Part shown: positions 21,543 to 32,594 of the stretch, piece after piece
Numbering within the stretch: the first letter of the stretch is position 1
Layout: every line of letters begins with the position of its first letter
NCBI RefSeq assembly: GCF_023065955.2
Contig: NW_026622985.1
Location: 72,777,931 to 72,841,930 of the forward strand
Direction of reading: 5' to 3'
Length of the DNA: 64,000 nt
Source: Ursus arctos
Taxonomy: Eukaryota; Chordata; Mammalia; Carnivora; Ursidae
The notes under the pieces: generated by a model
The model's input: only the letters and a program-made list of their open reading frames with translations
Told to the model about the DNA's origin: nothing
Database searches by the model: none
Program-made: the position numbers and the translations under genes

Positions 21543-24034
21543 AGAAACCATTTAGTGTAGGAAAAAATCCTGTCAAGTAAGACCAGGTAGAAAATGGGTT
21601 CCCAACAAAATGGAATTTTAGGCAACAAAATAGCACCACTGTTATTGGAACAATGGCTAGTTAGTTACATTTTTTTGGCATTGTTAATCACTGAATCTGG
21701 GTTTTCCTCTGAATTCCACAGACCATGCACTACACAACAAATTTTATCATAAAATATCTGCTTTCTACACACATTTTAGGATAAGCTACCATCGGAAACA
21801 AAACAGAACATCAGGGGATGAACAGTCTCACTAGTGGGTGATGCACATTTTGCAGAATCCTGCCAAGCAAAGGAACTGAATAGGCTAGGGACAGAGCCAA
21901 TGAGGAAGCGTTAAGGAATGAAATATGTTAAAAATTAATAATTCAGACACGGTACTGTGTTTTCTGCAAAAGAAAATTAACATTTAGCAAACACGCTAAC
22001 GAGTGTTATCTCCAAAGAGATGAGTGCACTGGCAAAGTATTCCAGTAACAGTGGAGGGCTGTGGACAGCAGGTACCGAGAACACCCAGTCTTGCAGATCC
22101 CAAGGTAGCAATGGCCTTCACTGGTCACTCCCTTTGCCAGGGGCCCAGAAAGAACTTGCAGCGTGACCACCACCTGCTGAACTTAAACTCTAAGCAGCAA
22201 ACTTTCAGGAGCCAAACAGGAGTCCCCAGTGGGTGAGGGGAGCAGAAAAGAGAAACGTGTTCAATGTAAACTTAGAAGACAGTAAAATGGGGCACAACCC
22301 CCATTCAGATCCCAGAGATGGGAGCAATTCCTCAAAAGTAGTTGTTAGATTTAAAAACAGGACATACCTCATTTCCCAAAAAACATAATATATGGAAATT
22401 TCAGGGATAACTTGAAAAATTGGTGGAGAAATATTCAGTGAAATTCGAGCTCTTCAACTCAGACATCTCAGGGCCAAAACACACCTTCTATTCATCCAAA
22501 CAATGCTTCTTGCTTCTTAGAGCAGGGATATCATTAGGCTATAAAGCCAAAAGGCTTGACAGTGCAACTTTTTAAACTTTCCTTTTGGGCCAAGGTCTAG
22601 GCCTTTGTAGATTCAGGTAGCCCTGCAAGGCCTGTGAACAGCAGCTTCCAAAGGTCCAGAGGTCTGGCCCTTCCTTCCCAGACACAATGTCAGACACATA
22701 AAATCTCCTGTCATGTTACATTTTATATTTCGAAATATGGAAGCACATTTTAAAGAACTCTTAAAGCATTTATTTATTAAAACGTTCTCTGCCAAGATTT
22801 CACATTAGCTTAAAATTCAAATCAGTCTTTACATTTCTCTACTGAGGATTCCACCTCAGTGTGTTACATAAAAGCACCTTCTCGAGCAATGAGTGTTAGC
22901 AGGCATCCACACAGTGAGCCCCACGGCAGCCTCTTTGTTCCCTGGGTGACCCAACGAGATGTTAATAGTGCTCTGCTACAAAGCTCCTAACCCAGACTTT
23001 TGCAAAGTGCACCTTAAGAAGAGGCGCTTTTTGATTATGTAGAGAAACCAGTGAGTCCTCTAAGAATAATAGCAGAAAGTATTTTACAGGGAAGCCCATG
23101 ATTTGAAGTGGGAAATTCAGATGTTAATTCGCTGGTCCAGGCTGTGAATACTCTTCTTGTTCCTCCTGTGGACCCCCTTCAGCAGGTAGCACAAAGCCTT
23201 CTTCTGTGCCATAGAGAATGTCCACAAACCTCTGCAATACAGGGTTGTTTTCCCCTCTCCTTCTCTTGGAAAATCAATTCAATGTTCCTTAGCTTCCCAA
23301 AGTAGAATTCTCTCTCTTTCTCCACGTCTTAGACAGTAAGTTTTAATATGTTGACCTGCTGTATTAATGCAACTGCTCAGTCATCCCCATTGCCTGCACC
23401 AGGATTTTTCACACCACCCCTGGGCTGGCTTCCAGGATTGCAGTGGTTCTCTGTTGCAGTGAGCCTCTAGGGAGCTCACTGCTAGAGCTGAGAGTTTTCT
23501 TCCGTTTGTTCAGAGCTGGAGCAACCAGGGAGGGAGTCACTGCAGTTTCTTGACCATGCCTGGCAGCTACAGGGTCACAGTCTTTTCCGTCATAGTTTGT
23601 ATCAAAAAACATCTTGAACCACTGAACAAATTCAAAATTGCCCTGAAACTTTCCTTTTTACTAATTTGTCCATAGAAGTTATTTTGTCAACACCCATTCT
23701 TTTAAAACCTGCATGTAGTATTTTGAAGTTCTGGATGTATTCGTGTTCTAGCTTAGCCTGGAATTTCACTTTCTTCAACATAATGGAACCAGGGAACCTC
23801 CTGTCCATAAACTGACAACAGGCAGCCACTGAGCATGACTGTTCGATCTTTGTCAGATTCGGTTGCAGAGACTCATTGATCCAGGCCAGCCTGTCCTGTC
23901 GACTTAGGTTATCGCTGGTGGCTGACATTGAGTGTATGTTCAGTGCCATCTTCCACTCTAGGTGGAACTGCATCCACTGACCATGCCTGGCTTCAGTTTG
24001 GTTCTGTTGTCTTCTCATTCAAACCACTGGAACT

Positions 24035-24142
24035 AGCATTATTTTTTTTAAGTAATCTCTATACCCAACGTGAAGCTCGAACCCGCAACCCTGATTATCA
24101 GGAGTCACATGCTCCACCAACTGAGCCAGCCAGGTGCCCCTC
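24035..24142 (-). repeat. SINEC short form fused to the 5' end of the MAPRE1 retrocopy
   Basis: Minus-strand head (starts near 24140; ggggcacctggctggctcag when read on that strand), B-box-like region and a short A run near 24040-24050. The head directly abuts the retrocopy's right target-site duplication at 24143, and the A run directly abuts retrocopy 5'UTR-like sequence. I see no separate duplication for this SINE. Confidence 0.88.
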
Positions 24143-24155
24143 AGTTTAATAGCTT
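24143..24155. repeat. Target-site duplication, right copy (SINE-MAPRE1 chimera)
   Basis: Exact 13-bp match to 21292-21304. It encloses the MAPRE1 sequence and the adjoining SINE together. Confidence 0.88.
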
Positions 24156-25165
24156 CTTAAATTTTTGCCATGCGTACATATTTTTTTTCCTCACAATATC
24201 TTAAGGTCATTTAAAAATGCTGTTGTTGTTTACTTCCTTACATCAAGAACTTTGTATATACTTTTCCTCCCCAGCACATACAATAGTACATCTCTCATTT
24301 ATGATGGCGAAAAGAAGAGCTGGATATTTCCCCTCAGTCTTGTTCTGTGTAGGCCAAATAAAGTTGAACGAAATGGAAATAATACATAATGGAAAAGCAA
24401 GCATAGAGATTTAAAACTTTTTGATTCTCGATTCATGGTTTGATTTGTCAAAATCTCAAAGGGCTGCACTGGGAAAGAGTGATAACTATCACTATAAAGA
24501 AAAAATAGGGATGCAACTGGAAAAAGAGGGATGTAACTGTACTAAAGAAAGGGATGAAAAAAAGAGTACACTTAAAGAGAAAGGAAATAATTATATTAAA
24601 ATGGTTATCATGACCATTAACAGCAGGCCTGAGGACAGCAAATACCAGTGGCATCAGATGTTAATGCTGGTCTCATCAGATTGATCAGAAAGTCCATGTT
24701 TCTAGGAGGAAATGCAACCCAGAGCTATAGTTTCTAATTCCATAACTACTCTCTTTTGAACAGGGTAGAAGAGAGTCACTGCCAGATCCATTCAGATCAT
24801 TTCCTCTCTGTCTAAGCCCTACACTGTAGAAAAGCACCATAAAAGAAATTGTGACTTGTCTCTCCGATAATCCACTAAATCTCTCAATCAAAATGTTAAG
24901 TTTAAGAAGAGTGTCTCAAAAAAAATTTATATGAAACAAATACAAAGCAAAACTATATATTTCTCTGTAGGCATGTAAATGTGAATACGTGAATACACAC
25001 AAAAAGGTTGAAAGCTTAGACGTTACATTCGTCATGGTGTCCTCTTAGGAAAATGATTTTGTGTATTTGACATGGAGAGAGAGAGATTAATTGGTTGGGT
25101 TTTTTGTTTGTTTTGTTTTTGTTTTTTTAGTTTTTAATTATAAGTATTATTTGGTTTTATGTTAT
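24156..25165. other. Unique sequence
   Basis: Overlapping open frames at 24165-24414 and 24421-24684 (87 codons, Lys-rich) have no recognisable domain. A T/G-rich run lies at 25100-25132. Confidence 0.4.
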
Positions 25166-25177
25166 TTTAAAAAGTGA

Positions 25178-25366
25178 GTGTGCCTGGGTGGCTCAGTCAG
25201 TTAAGCGTCTGCTTTTGGCTCAGGTCAAGATCTCGAAGTCCTCAGATCCAGCTCCACATCAGGCTCCCTGCTCAGCGGGAAGCCTGCTTCTCCCTCTTCC
25301 TGCCCCTCCCCCTGCTTGTGTTTTCTCTCTCTCTCTCTCTGTCAAATAAATTAAAAAATCTTTTTA
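25178..25366 (+). repeat. SINEC, long form
   Basis: tgcctgggtggctcagtcag head, CT-rich middle with (TC)n, and a short tail. Flanks ttttaaaaagtga and tttttaaaaaagtga are a low-complexity target-site duplication. Confidence 0.94.
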
Positions 25367-25399
25367 AAAAAGTGAATAAAAAGGATAGATAAAGAAGTG

Positions 25400-26015
25400 G
25401 ATGATACATAGCTAGATAGATATACTTCAGGAAAAAAAGGATGATCTGTCAAATTTAAGATTCTATCTGAGTTTTTAAGTGTAGGTTTGAGTTTCAAAGA
25501 ACTCTTACCACATTGAAAAGTTAAATAAAATGTGTTATGTTTTTTATTACCAATTCCAATTTAGACTTTCAGTATTCCCTTAAGCCAATGAGGAAAAGGG
25601 ACATAGGTGAGTTTATCTGTCAGGCAAACTAAAACTTCACTGTGCTGTCCTGTAATCTATATTATAGGGAAAGAATTAGCTCATGAATTACTGGGTTTGT
25701 AATAGCTTATGTCTTCCACTCTAGCCTCTCAATGAAGTTAGTACTTTTTCTCCCTCTACTGTCTGTCTGTCTTAGTTCTCAATTAGTTCGAAACTCACAG
25801 AGGAAGAGAGGTGTTCTTTGGTAAGCCCCTTTAAATATTTCATGTTTTATAAACTAAAAGCCTGCATATTCTGCTTCCATAAAAAATAAGCCACAATTGA
25901 TCCTATTTTAAATAATAAATGTAACTTCATAGAATTCCCAAAAATAAGACATCAGCCATTCCTGTTCTCTGACTAAATGAAATAAATCTAGAAATTAAGA
26001 ATAAAAGCTTAAAGT
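25400..26015. other. Unique AT-rich sequence
   Basis: Nothing recognisable. Confidence 0.4.
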
Positions 26016-26028
26016 CAAAGTTTACCAG

Positions 26029-26181
26029 TCCCCTGGGTAACTCAGTCAAACGTCTGACTCATGATTTGGGCTCAGGCCATGATCTCAAGGTTGTGAGAAG
26101 GAGCCTTGAGTTGGGCGTGGAACCTGCTTAAGATTCTCTCTCTCCCTCTCCCCTTCCCCCTCCCAGCCTCTAAAAAAACTA
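26029..26181 (+). repeat. SINEC, diverged
   Basis: cccctgggtaactcagtcaa head with several changes from the common form, then CT-rich middle and short A tail. Flanks aaagtttaccag and aaaatttacaaa are probably the duplication. Confidence 0.88.
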
Positions 26182-26322
26182 AAATTTACAAATCAAAGAA
26201 AAAACTGAAAATAAAATATTTTTCCTAAATATAAAAGAAGTATTTTTGAAAAATGCATGTATGAGTTTGTCATAGCTGAGCAGAATGTAGATTATTTGAA
26301 TCAGTGAATAAAAATATTCTTA

Positions 26323-26417
26323 GGGGCTCCTGGCTGGCTCAGTTGGTGGAGCATACGGCTCTTCATCTTGGGGTTGTGGGTTCAAGGCCCACATTACTTA
26401 AAAAATAAAATTTTAAA
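26323..26417 (+). repeat. SINEC, short form
   Basis: Only the tRNA-like head (gctcctggctggctcagttg), the B-box-like gtgggttcaaggcc and an A-rich tail. Flanks aaaaatattctta and aaaaaatatctta are the duplication. Confidence 0.92.
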
Positions 26418-26429
26418 AAAATATCTTAA

Positions 26430-26885
26430 AATAACAAACTTTGTCATTTCCATACTAATCCATGCATCCTGAGTACTCTGATTTTTCTTTTCGCACAATT
26501 CACATAACAAATCATCTTAAACTCGGTGTCCTAAAGAAGAGAGGGAAGAGGCAAGGTATACCATAAAGTTACTACTTTTAAGATCACTTTCCCAAATTTA
26601 CTTGAAATTAGCAAGGCAATAGAATCTCAAAAGATGATTAAAAATTAAACTGTCTAGAATTTGTCAAAGTACTTATCACACCAAATAGTATTTTAATCTC
26701 TTTGGTACTCATCTATACTTCCTTAAGCCTAGTTTCTATTTATTACACATATTTGAAAACATTCCTGCTTCAGAGTCAAGTGTGGACTCTGAGGGGAAAG
26801 TTATGATCAGAAATGGTTCTTTAAAGCTCTGTGGCAGGCAGAGGACTGGTCTTTTATTTTTCCCCATGACTAACTTTGAATGATG
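26430..26885. other. Unique AT-rich sequence
   Basis: Nothing recognisable. Confidence 0.4.
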
Positions 26886-26902
26886 ATATCAGTCAGATTT
26901 CT

Positions 26903-27103
26903 TTATTTTATTTTATTTATAAAGATTTTATTTATTTATTTGACAGAGAGACAGTGAGAGAGGGAACACAAGCAGGGGCAGAGGGAGAGAGAGAAGCAGG
27001 CTTCCTGCTGAATAGGGAGCCCGATGCAGGACTTGATCTGAGGCCCCTGGGATCATGACCTGAGCTGAAGGCAAATGCTTAACAACTGAGCCACCCAGGC
27101 ACC
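26903..27103 (-). repeat. SINEC, long form
   Basis: Complete minus-strand copy. Target-site duplication atcagtcagatttct and atcagtcaagtttct (26888-26902, 27104-27118). It is inverted relative to the two plus-strand copies 500 to 900 bp upstream. Confidence 0.96.
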
Positions 27104-27299
27104 CATCAGTCAAGTTTCTAACATGACCCTCAAATTGAGGAATTGGAGGAGAGTTTAATAAATATACTATTTTACCAAGGTGTGGGCAGGAAGCCAAGTA
27201 AGGAAAATGCAGGTAGTAATGGACTATCCTAGCACTAGCAGTAGTCCACCAATAACATATGGAAGCCCAAGTGGTGAGCAGAGGGATTTGTAGAATAAC

Positions 27300-27301
<2 letters not shown>

Positions 27302-27330
<29 letters not shown>
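27302..27330. repeat. (GA)n microsatellite
   Basis: About 14 uninterrupted GA units. Confidence 0.95.
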
Positions 27331-27332
<2 letters not shown>

Positions 27333-28775
27333 TCATGAGACATGCGCAGCCAAAGAAGACAGCACAGAAGAGAGCCAGGATTGACCTTATTCTCCTAACC
27401 TCTTTTGGTGCTTCTACCAGTTCCTTTTATTCTCCACTCTTAACTGTAGCACGGAGGATCCCTTTAGTGAAATCCATGAGGGTCAGTCTCCCAGGGCATA
27501 ATGCAGGGTTAGAGAAGAGTGAACAGGTACCTGGAAGGACAGTCAAAATAAACCCAGCTCACACACCATGAAGAAAGTTACGAACACAGAAAATGGTATT
27601 TGGCATTAACACTAAGCCTCAGAACGGACGGACCTGCATAATAATTTTTCATCTTTGAGAGAGCATTCCAGTGCCTCAGCAAGAAGAGAGGGTAGTGAGG
27701 ACATTGATGATATTGAACCAGAGATAAAACTTCAAGGTTTTCAGTTGTATTCAGCCCTTTTGGCAACCCCAATCTTTAGAGATATCTTAGCTTCTTAATA
27801 AAATAAATTCACACTAAATTAGACCATTTAAGCACGCCTTTCTACTTAGCTTCAAGAAACGCAATGTGAAAACAAAAATATGACCTCGGGTCAAGATCTT
27901 ATAACATAAATGCCCAGGGAGAGGTAATTGTCTATTTCACAGGCCTTCCTCCTATAGGAAGGTTAGCAGCTGTAGGAACCACCTTTCTCTGTCAGAATGG
28001 TAGCAGCAGACTTCCTTTTTAAAGAAGTGTCATATAGACTTCATCAGCTTTGATTTGAGTATTATGTTGCTTAGAATATGCAAAGAATTTGAGATAGCGT
28101 ACAAATTGACTTAAGAGAGTAAGAAATATTTTAACTGCCAAGTAGAAATAGATGTTGTCACTTCAAATAAATTAAGCATTATGACAATAATATAATTCCC
28201 TGCTTTTTAGAGTGTATCTTAGAAGAGGATAGCCCTGTTTCTAATCTAATCAGATATGTGATCCAGTTGGGGGTTGTTTGGCTCTACCAGTCAGAGTTGA
28301 AGATTTCATCTAAATCAGGGCACAGGGCTGGTGTGGTATGTTTTGGACAAAAATTAGGGGAAAGCTATGGGGAAAAGGAAGACTGGTGTGGTGTATATTT
28401 TGCTTCTTGAATCAGATGTTGTTTGAGACCCAACTGGGAATCTATCATTTTCCACAACAAACAGTGGGAAATGAATATCGTTTAAAATGGTATACCAAGA
28501 AAATCAAGTAATAGTCCAAAAGAAGACATTAATAACAGACTTTGGTATTAACTTAGCAGAGCCACATCCAAATCAAGAGATAAATCCTGGACCATAAGTA
28601 TAATCTATCATGATAACATGAGGGATAAAATTGGCCACCTCCCCACTCCCATCCCTTAAAGAGCCTAGTATATTTGGATAAGCTAAGCTTTAATTACTCT
28701 GATTACTTTAAAACCATATGAATACTTTGGCAACATTATATAATGTAAAAATATCTTATTCATTTTTACTCCTTG
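27331..28775. other. Unique sequence
   Basis: A 78-codon frame at 27335-27571 shows no family resemblance. No repeat recognised. Confidence 0.4.
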
Positions 28776-28779
28776 GGAT

Positions 28780-29290
28780 ATTTATTGAATGCTATTATGT
28801 GCAAGGCACTGTTTGGGGCACTGAGGATATAAAATAAACAAGACAGACAAGAATCTGACCTAATGGAGTTTACATTCAAGTTCACAAGACAGTGTGTAAA
28901 TAAAACAAATAGATGTATAACAAAACACAGGTAATGTTATATACTATAAAAAATAAAGTAGGATAAGGACATAGAGTCAATGGAAATCATTTCCAATAAG
29001 GTGGTGAGAAGGTGACATTTGAACATAAACTTGAATGAAGTTTGAAAGCCAAGCATACAAATATCTGGGAGAAGCCTATTCCAGAGGAAAGAAGCATCAG
29101 GAGCAAAGGTCTTGAAACTGATTGGTAATTGGCATGTTCACAAACAGCAAGGAGTCCACTGTGTTCTAAAGTATGGGACAGAAACAGGCTGATAGAGGAT
29201 TAGTCAGGAGCCAAATCTCATAGGCTATTCAGGCAAAGAAAAAGGGTTTGAATTTTATTCTAAATGTGATGAAAGGCCTTGGGAGATTGG
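28780..29290 (+). repeat. Ancient mammalian interspersed repeat, family not named
   Basis: The chain tatttattgaatgctattat, caaggcactgtttggggcac, tggagtttacattcaagttc, gtgacatttgaacataaact and gggtttgaattttattctaa is one I recall as a widespread ancient repeat in eutherian genomes. I cannot assign it securely between L2, DNA-transposon or LTR families. There is no coding potential. Confidence 0.55.
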
Positions 29291-29294
29291 GGTA

Positions 29295-32200
29295 GAATAA
29301 TGAGATGTCCTGGATCAAAAATTGGCCTCTCCATATTGTCTTCGAAGAATAAACTCTAAGGGAGAAAGATTTATTCAGGGAGACCAGTTAGGGAGTGATT
29401 ATAGAGATGATAACAGTCTTACGCCCTTAGAACTTGTGACCTGCTCTTTTAACACTCATGCCATATATTACTTTTATGCTTGTTTTGAAATAAAAACTCT
29501 ATTCCTTTCTCTATTTCTCAAATAATCATACACCTTTTTCACTTAGAGGTAAGAGGGCCACTTGAAACATTGGGTCTCAAAACACACATAACCGAAATGT
29601 GATCTGACACCTGCAATAAGTCTCATGGTTTCTCTCATTATTGGCCAAAACATCCTCCACTTACTATTTTGCATTTGCTTCGTAAAACTCAGCATCATCT
29701 TCTGTCATCTCTGGACCAGCTGTTCTGATTGTGAAACTTCAAATCGTTTCTCTAATCACCAACCTCCCATGACTGTGTTTTAAGTTCTGAAAACAACCTG
29801 GTGGGATATATTTAGAAATCAAGAACAAAGCATACATGAGACTCTAGATTTAACAGCTTGTGGCTTTTAATGGCATCTGTCATCATGTCTTTGAAGAGCT
29901 ATTTATCACCACAATTCCCTACTGTACTGTTTTGAGGTGGTGGCCTTTTTATCTTCTTCACCCAAACATTTCATGTAAATAAAATCACTATGATGAGAAT
30001 AGGAATATCATATTTGATAAAGGACTCATTTCTGCTTTGGAAAAACTTAAAGGTATCTGGCATCAGATATTCAGATAAAATTAAATATGGGATTATCGCT
30101 TCGTAATACTCATTTCCAGTATTACCAGGTCACGTGACCTCATGTTAGACATTTTCTCCGCTTCACACAAGCATGGGCAGCCTGAGATACAACAGAGCAG
30201 AGTGGCGGGTAAGCGTAGGAGTGTCGATGTTAATGGTTTGTTCTGTGCCACTGAGCATGAGCGCTTCTGTATGGGCTATAATTACCTCATTTGAGAAATT
30301 AGATATTTCAATTAAATATATTTAAATTCCCTTTGGGGTCCGAACATTTACCCATTTTTGAACAATAAGATAAATCTTCTAGGTTTAGTTCCCCCAAGAA
30401 AATGATAGCATGAATCACTAAGAAAAGGATAGATTAGATCTTTAGCTCTACTAATTTAATACAATTCATTACCAAGATAGATTTTTACTCTTGAAGTGGT
30501 TATTAAATTAGCAACACACAATACAGAGTAATTCAGCTCATAGTAATTTTTAGTAGTTGCACAATGGGATTCTGTACTGTACTTAAAAAAAAAAATCATT
30601 GTTTATACACATTTTAAGAACATAGGTGTACCTGGTAAAATTTTCTTGAGGATGGATGTCAGGTTTTGGGTGTGGGGTTTTTTTTCCCCTCCCACCTGCA
30701 TTAGCTTATAAGTTTTCCCCTCCTCTTCCTTTCAGCATCTCCTCAGTGTTTTCTGACGTGTGTCAAAGTTGGTTTGGTAGTAGTAGATTGTAAAACAAAC
30801 TAATCGCATCATTATGCGGATGCCGTTAGGTTCAGAATCTTGCCTGTCCAGGGACAATTGGGTGTTCCATAAAGGCTCAGCCATCTCTGTCTTCAGAAAT
30901 CCACTTCTGTGGGCTCTTTGTCTGCAATGAACATGGCAACTCTCTGAAATATGCTCAGATGTCCTCTTACTACCCTTGCCCTTAATTATTCACTTTGCAG
31001 AACCTCTCAGACCACATCAATTGAAACTATGAATAAACTCCATATCTGTTCGTGGAATGATAATTCAAGACATTGTTATTTTGCAGACAATTTCCCATCT
31101 ACAAAAAATTAATATTTAATTTCACAGGGAAAGCTTTAGTGTAACAATGTCAGTATATGTCAATTTGCTATTGTGATGTTTTCTGTCATTTTCATATCTC
31201 ACTTTCTGAGTGATAGTGACTGGTGCATCAGAAGGACAAACCAAGATACTCTATTCATCCCTTCAGGCAGGGTTGAACAGGCCTCTTCCTGCAGCAAGAT
31301 GACAGCCAGTGTGGCATAAGCGCTAGCAGAGAACGGAGTTTTACAATTTTAGAAAGAAAGAGTGAGCTCAGTTTTTTCAAGGAAGGGACAGATCATCTGT
31401 TAATCATAGTCATATACATGTGCAAGTTCAAATTCACTTTCTAAAGCCTCACCATAGCCTCCCCAAAAAGCAGAGGACCCCTGGAAGCAATATGAATGCT
31501 CCATGTGATCTTATCAATTTCCAGTGAAAAATATCAATATGTTATCTGGCTAGTGACCTCAACTCTTCACTTTGTTTTTTCTTTTGGCTACATATAGCAT
31601 TGTATACTTTGTAAAAAAGGGTGTTTTATTTTTGTTTTTCCTTATCAGGAACACTTTACTCCTCATTACACTTGCACACTGCCATGCCCTGAGACATCGC
31701 CCTCATGCAATTCACAAATTTCAGAAGTATACGTGTAGTAACATAAAGGGGGTATCACCCCTAATAGTTTCTTTGATTTAGAGTCACAAGGTTTTAGGAT
31801 GATTTCGGTGTTAACTTCAGATTTCAGCTATCGATTTTAAATCACCTGTCTTCCCAGTATATATTATTTCTATCTAGCTTGTGAAAATTTAGGAAACCTT
31901 CTACATCGATGAACTAAACAGGGGGAAATCAGAAATGATGATTCCTATAATTATGACTAGGTTTTAAGAAAAAATTGTTCCTAGACATTTATAAAACCAA
32001 ATTCGTGTGCCTAGATACCTTATTTGAAGTGATGAGAATTGCCATTTCGATTTCAGAAGCCCCTGAAACTAATGCATTAAGTCCTCTGGATCTTGTAATA
32101 ATTTGGAATAGCTGTAAAATTCATATGCTATATTAGTGTTGTTTTCCACACCTTCTCAGTTTTAATTGGCTGTTTTGGAATTGGAATCATTTGATGTGTA

Positions 32201-32379
32201 TTCATGTTCTGTTGATACTTGATATATTGTGGTATTTATTGATAATATTTAATTAGAATCATGATTCAATTATGCCAGATAAATATTTTTATGTCTTAAT
32301 TTGTATGTAGGTTATTGGTGCATCTTTATGACCTTTTTCCATTTTTTTCTGTAAGTTGGTTTGGTTTACCAGCTCCTAC
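29295..32379. other. Repeat-poor block of about 3.1 kb
   Basis: This is the longest stretch in the first half of the window in which I recognise no SINE, L1, MIR or LTR. Open frames are short (67 to 69 codons) and unrecognised. Composition is ordinary AT-rich with a few GC-richer patches near 30110-30250 and 31255-31330. Confidence 0.5.
30127..30140. promoter_or_regulatory. 14-bp perfect palindrome with E-box (possible factor-binding site)
   Basis: AGGTCACGTGACCT reads identically on both strands. Its core GTCACGTGAC is the extended E-box preferred by the USF/MITF/TFE family. The same bases also form two AGGTCA nuclear-receptor half-sites facing each other with a 2-bp gap. Binding is inferred from the motif only. 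Confidence 0.4.
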
Positions 32380-32394
32380 TAGAATTGTTTTTTA

Positions 32395-32578
32395 TTTTAT
32401 TTTATTTTATTTTATTTTATTTTATTTTATTTTATTTTATTTTATTTTGTTTTGTTTTGTTTTGTTTTGTTTTACTTTATTTTCATTTAAGTAAGATCCA
32501 GGCACAGTGTGGGACTTGAACCCACAACTCTGAGATCAAGAATCTCATACTCTACTAACTGAGCCAGCCAGGTACCCT
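32395..32578 (-). repeat. SINEC short form with (TTTTA)n and (TTTTG)n tail
   Basis: Head on the minus strand (plus strand ends gagccagccaggtaccct). Target-site duplication tagaattgtttttta at 32380 and 32579. The tail has expanded to about 11 TTTTA units followed by about 5 TTTTG units. Confidence 0.93.
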
Positions 32579-32594
32579 TAGAATTGTTTTTTAG

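Larger units (their letters stand above)
21303..24034 (-). pseudogene. MAPRE1P: MAPRE1 (EB1) processed pseudogene
   Basis: Minus-strand, intronless copy of the mRNA for the microtubule plus-end tracking protein EB1. The former reading frame runs 23949 (ATG) to about 23145, about 805 bp, close to the usual 268 codons. Recognisable peptides include [30 protein letters not shown] and FKRMGVDKI (calponin-homology domain), [20 protein letters not shown] (linker), and GPQEEQEEY (C-terminal tail). It is dead. An extra A in a lysine codon run at 23655-23659 shifts the frame. A CGA-to-TGA change near 23407-23411 stops the second frame, with more stops and shifts further on. The normal stop has become TCA. 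About 1.6 kb of 3'UTR follows down to an AATAAA-type signal at about 21326-21331 and a short poly(A). The missing introns, tail and flanking duplication identify L1-mediated retrotransposition. Confidence 0.95.
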
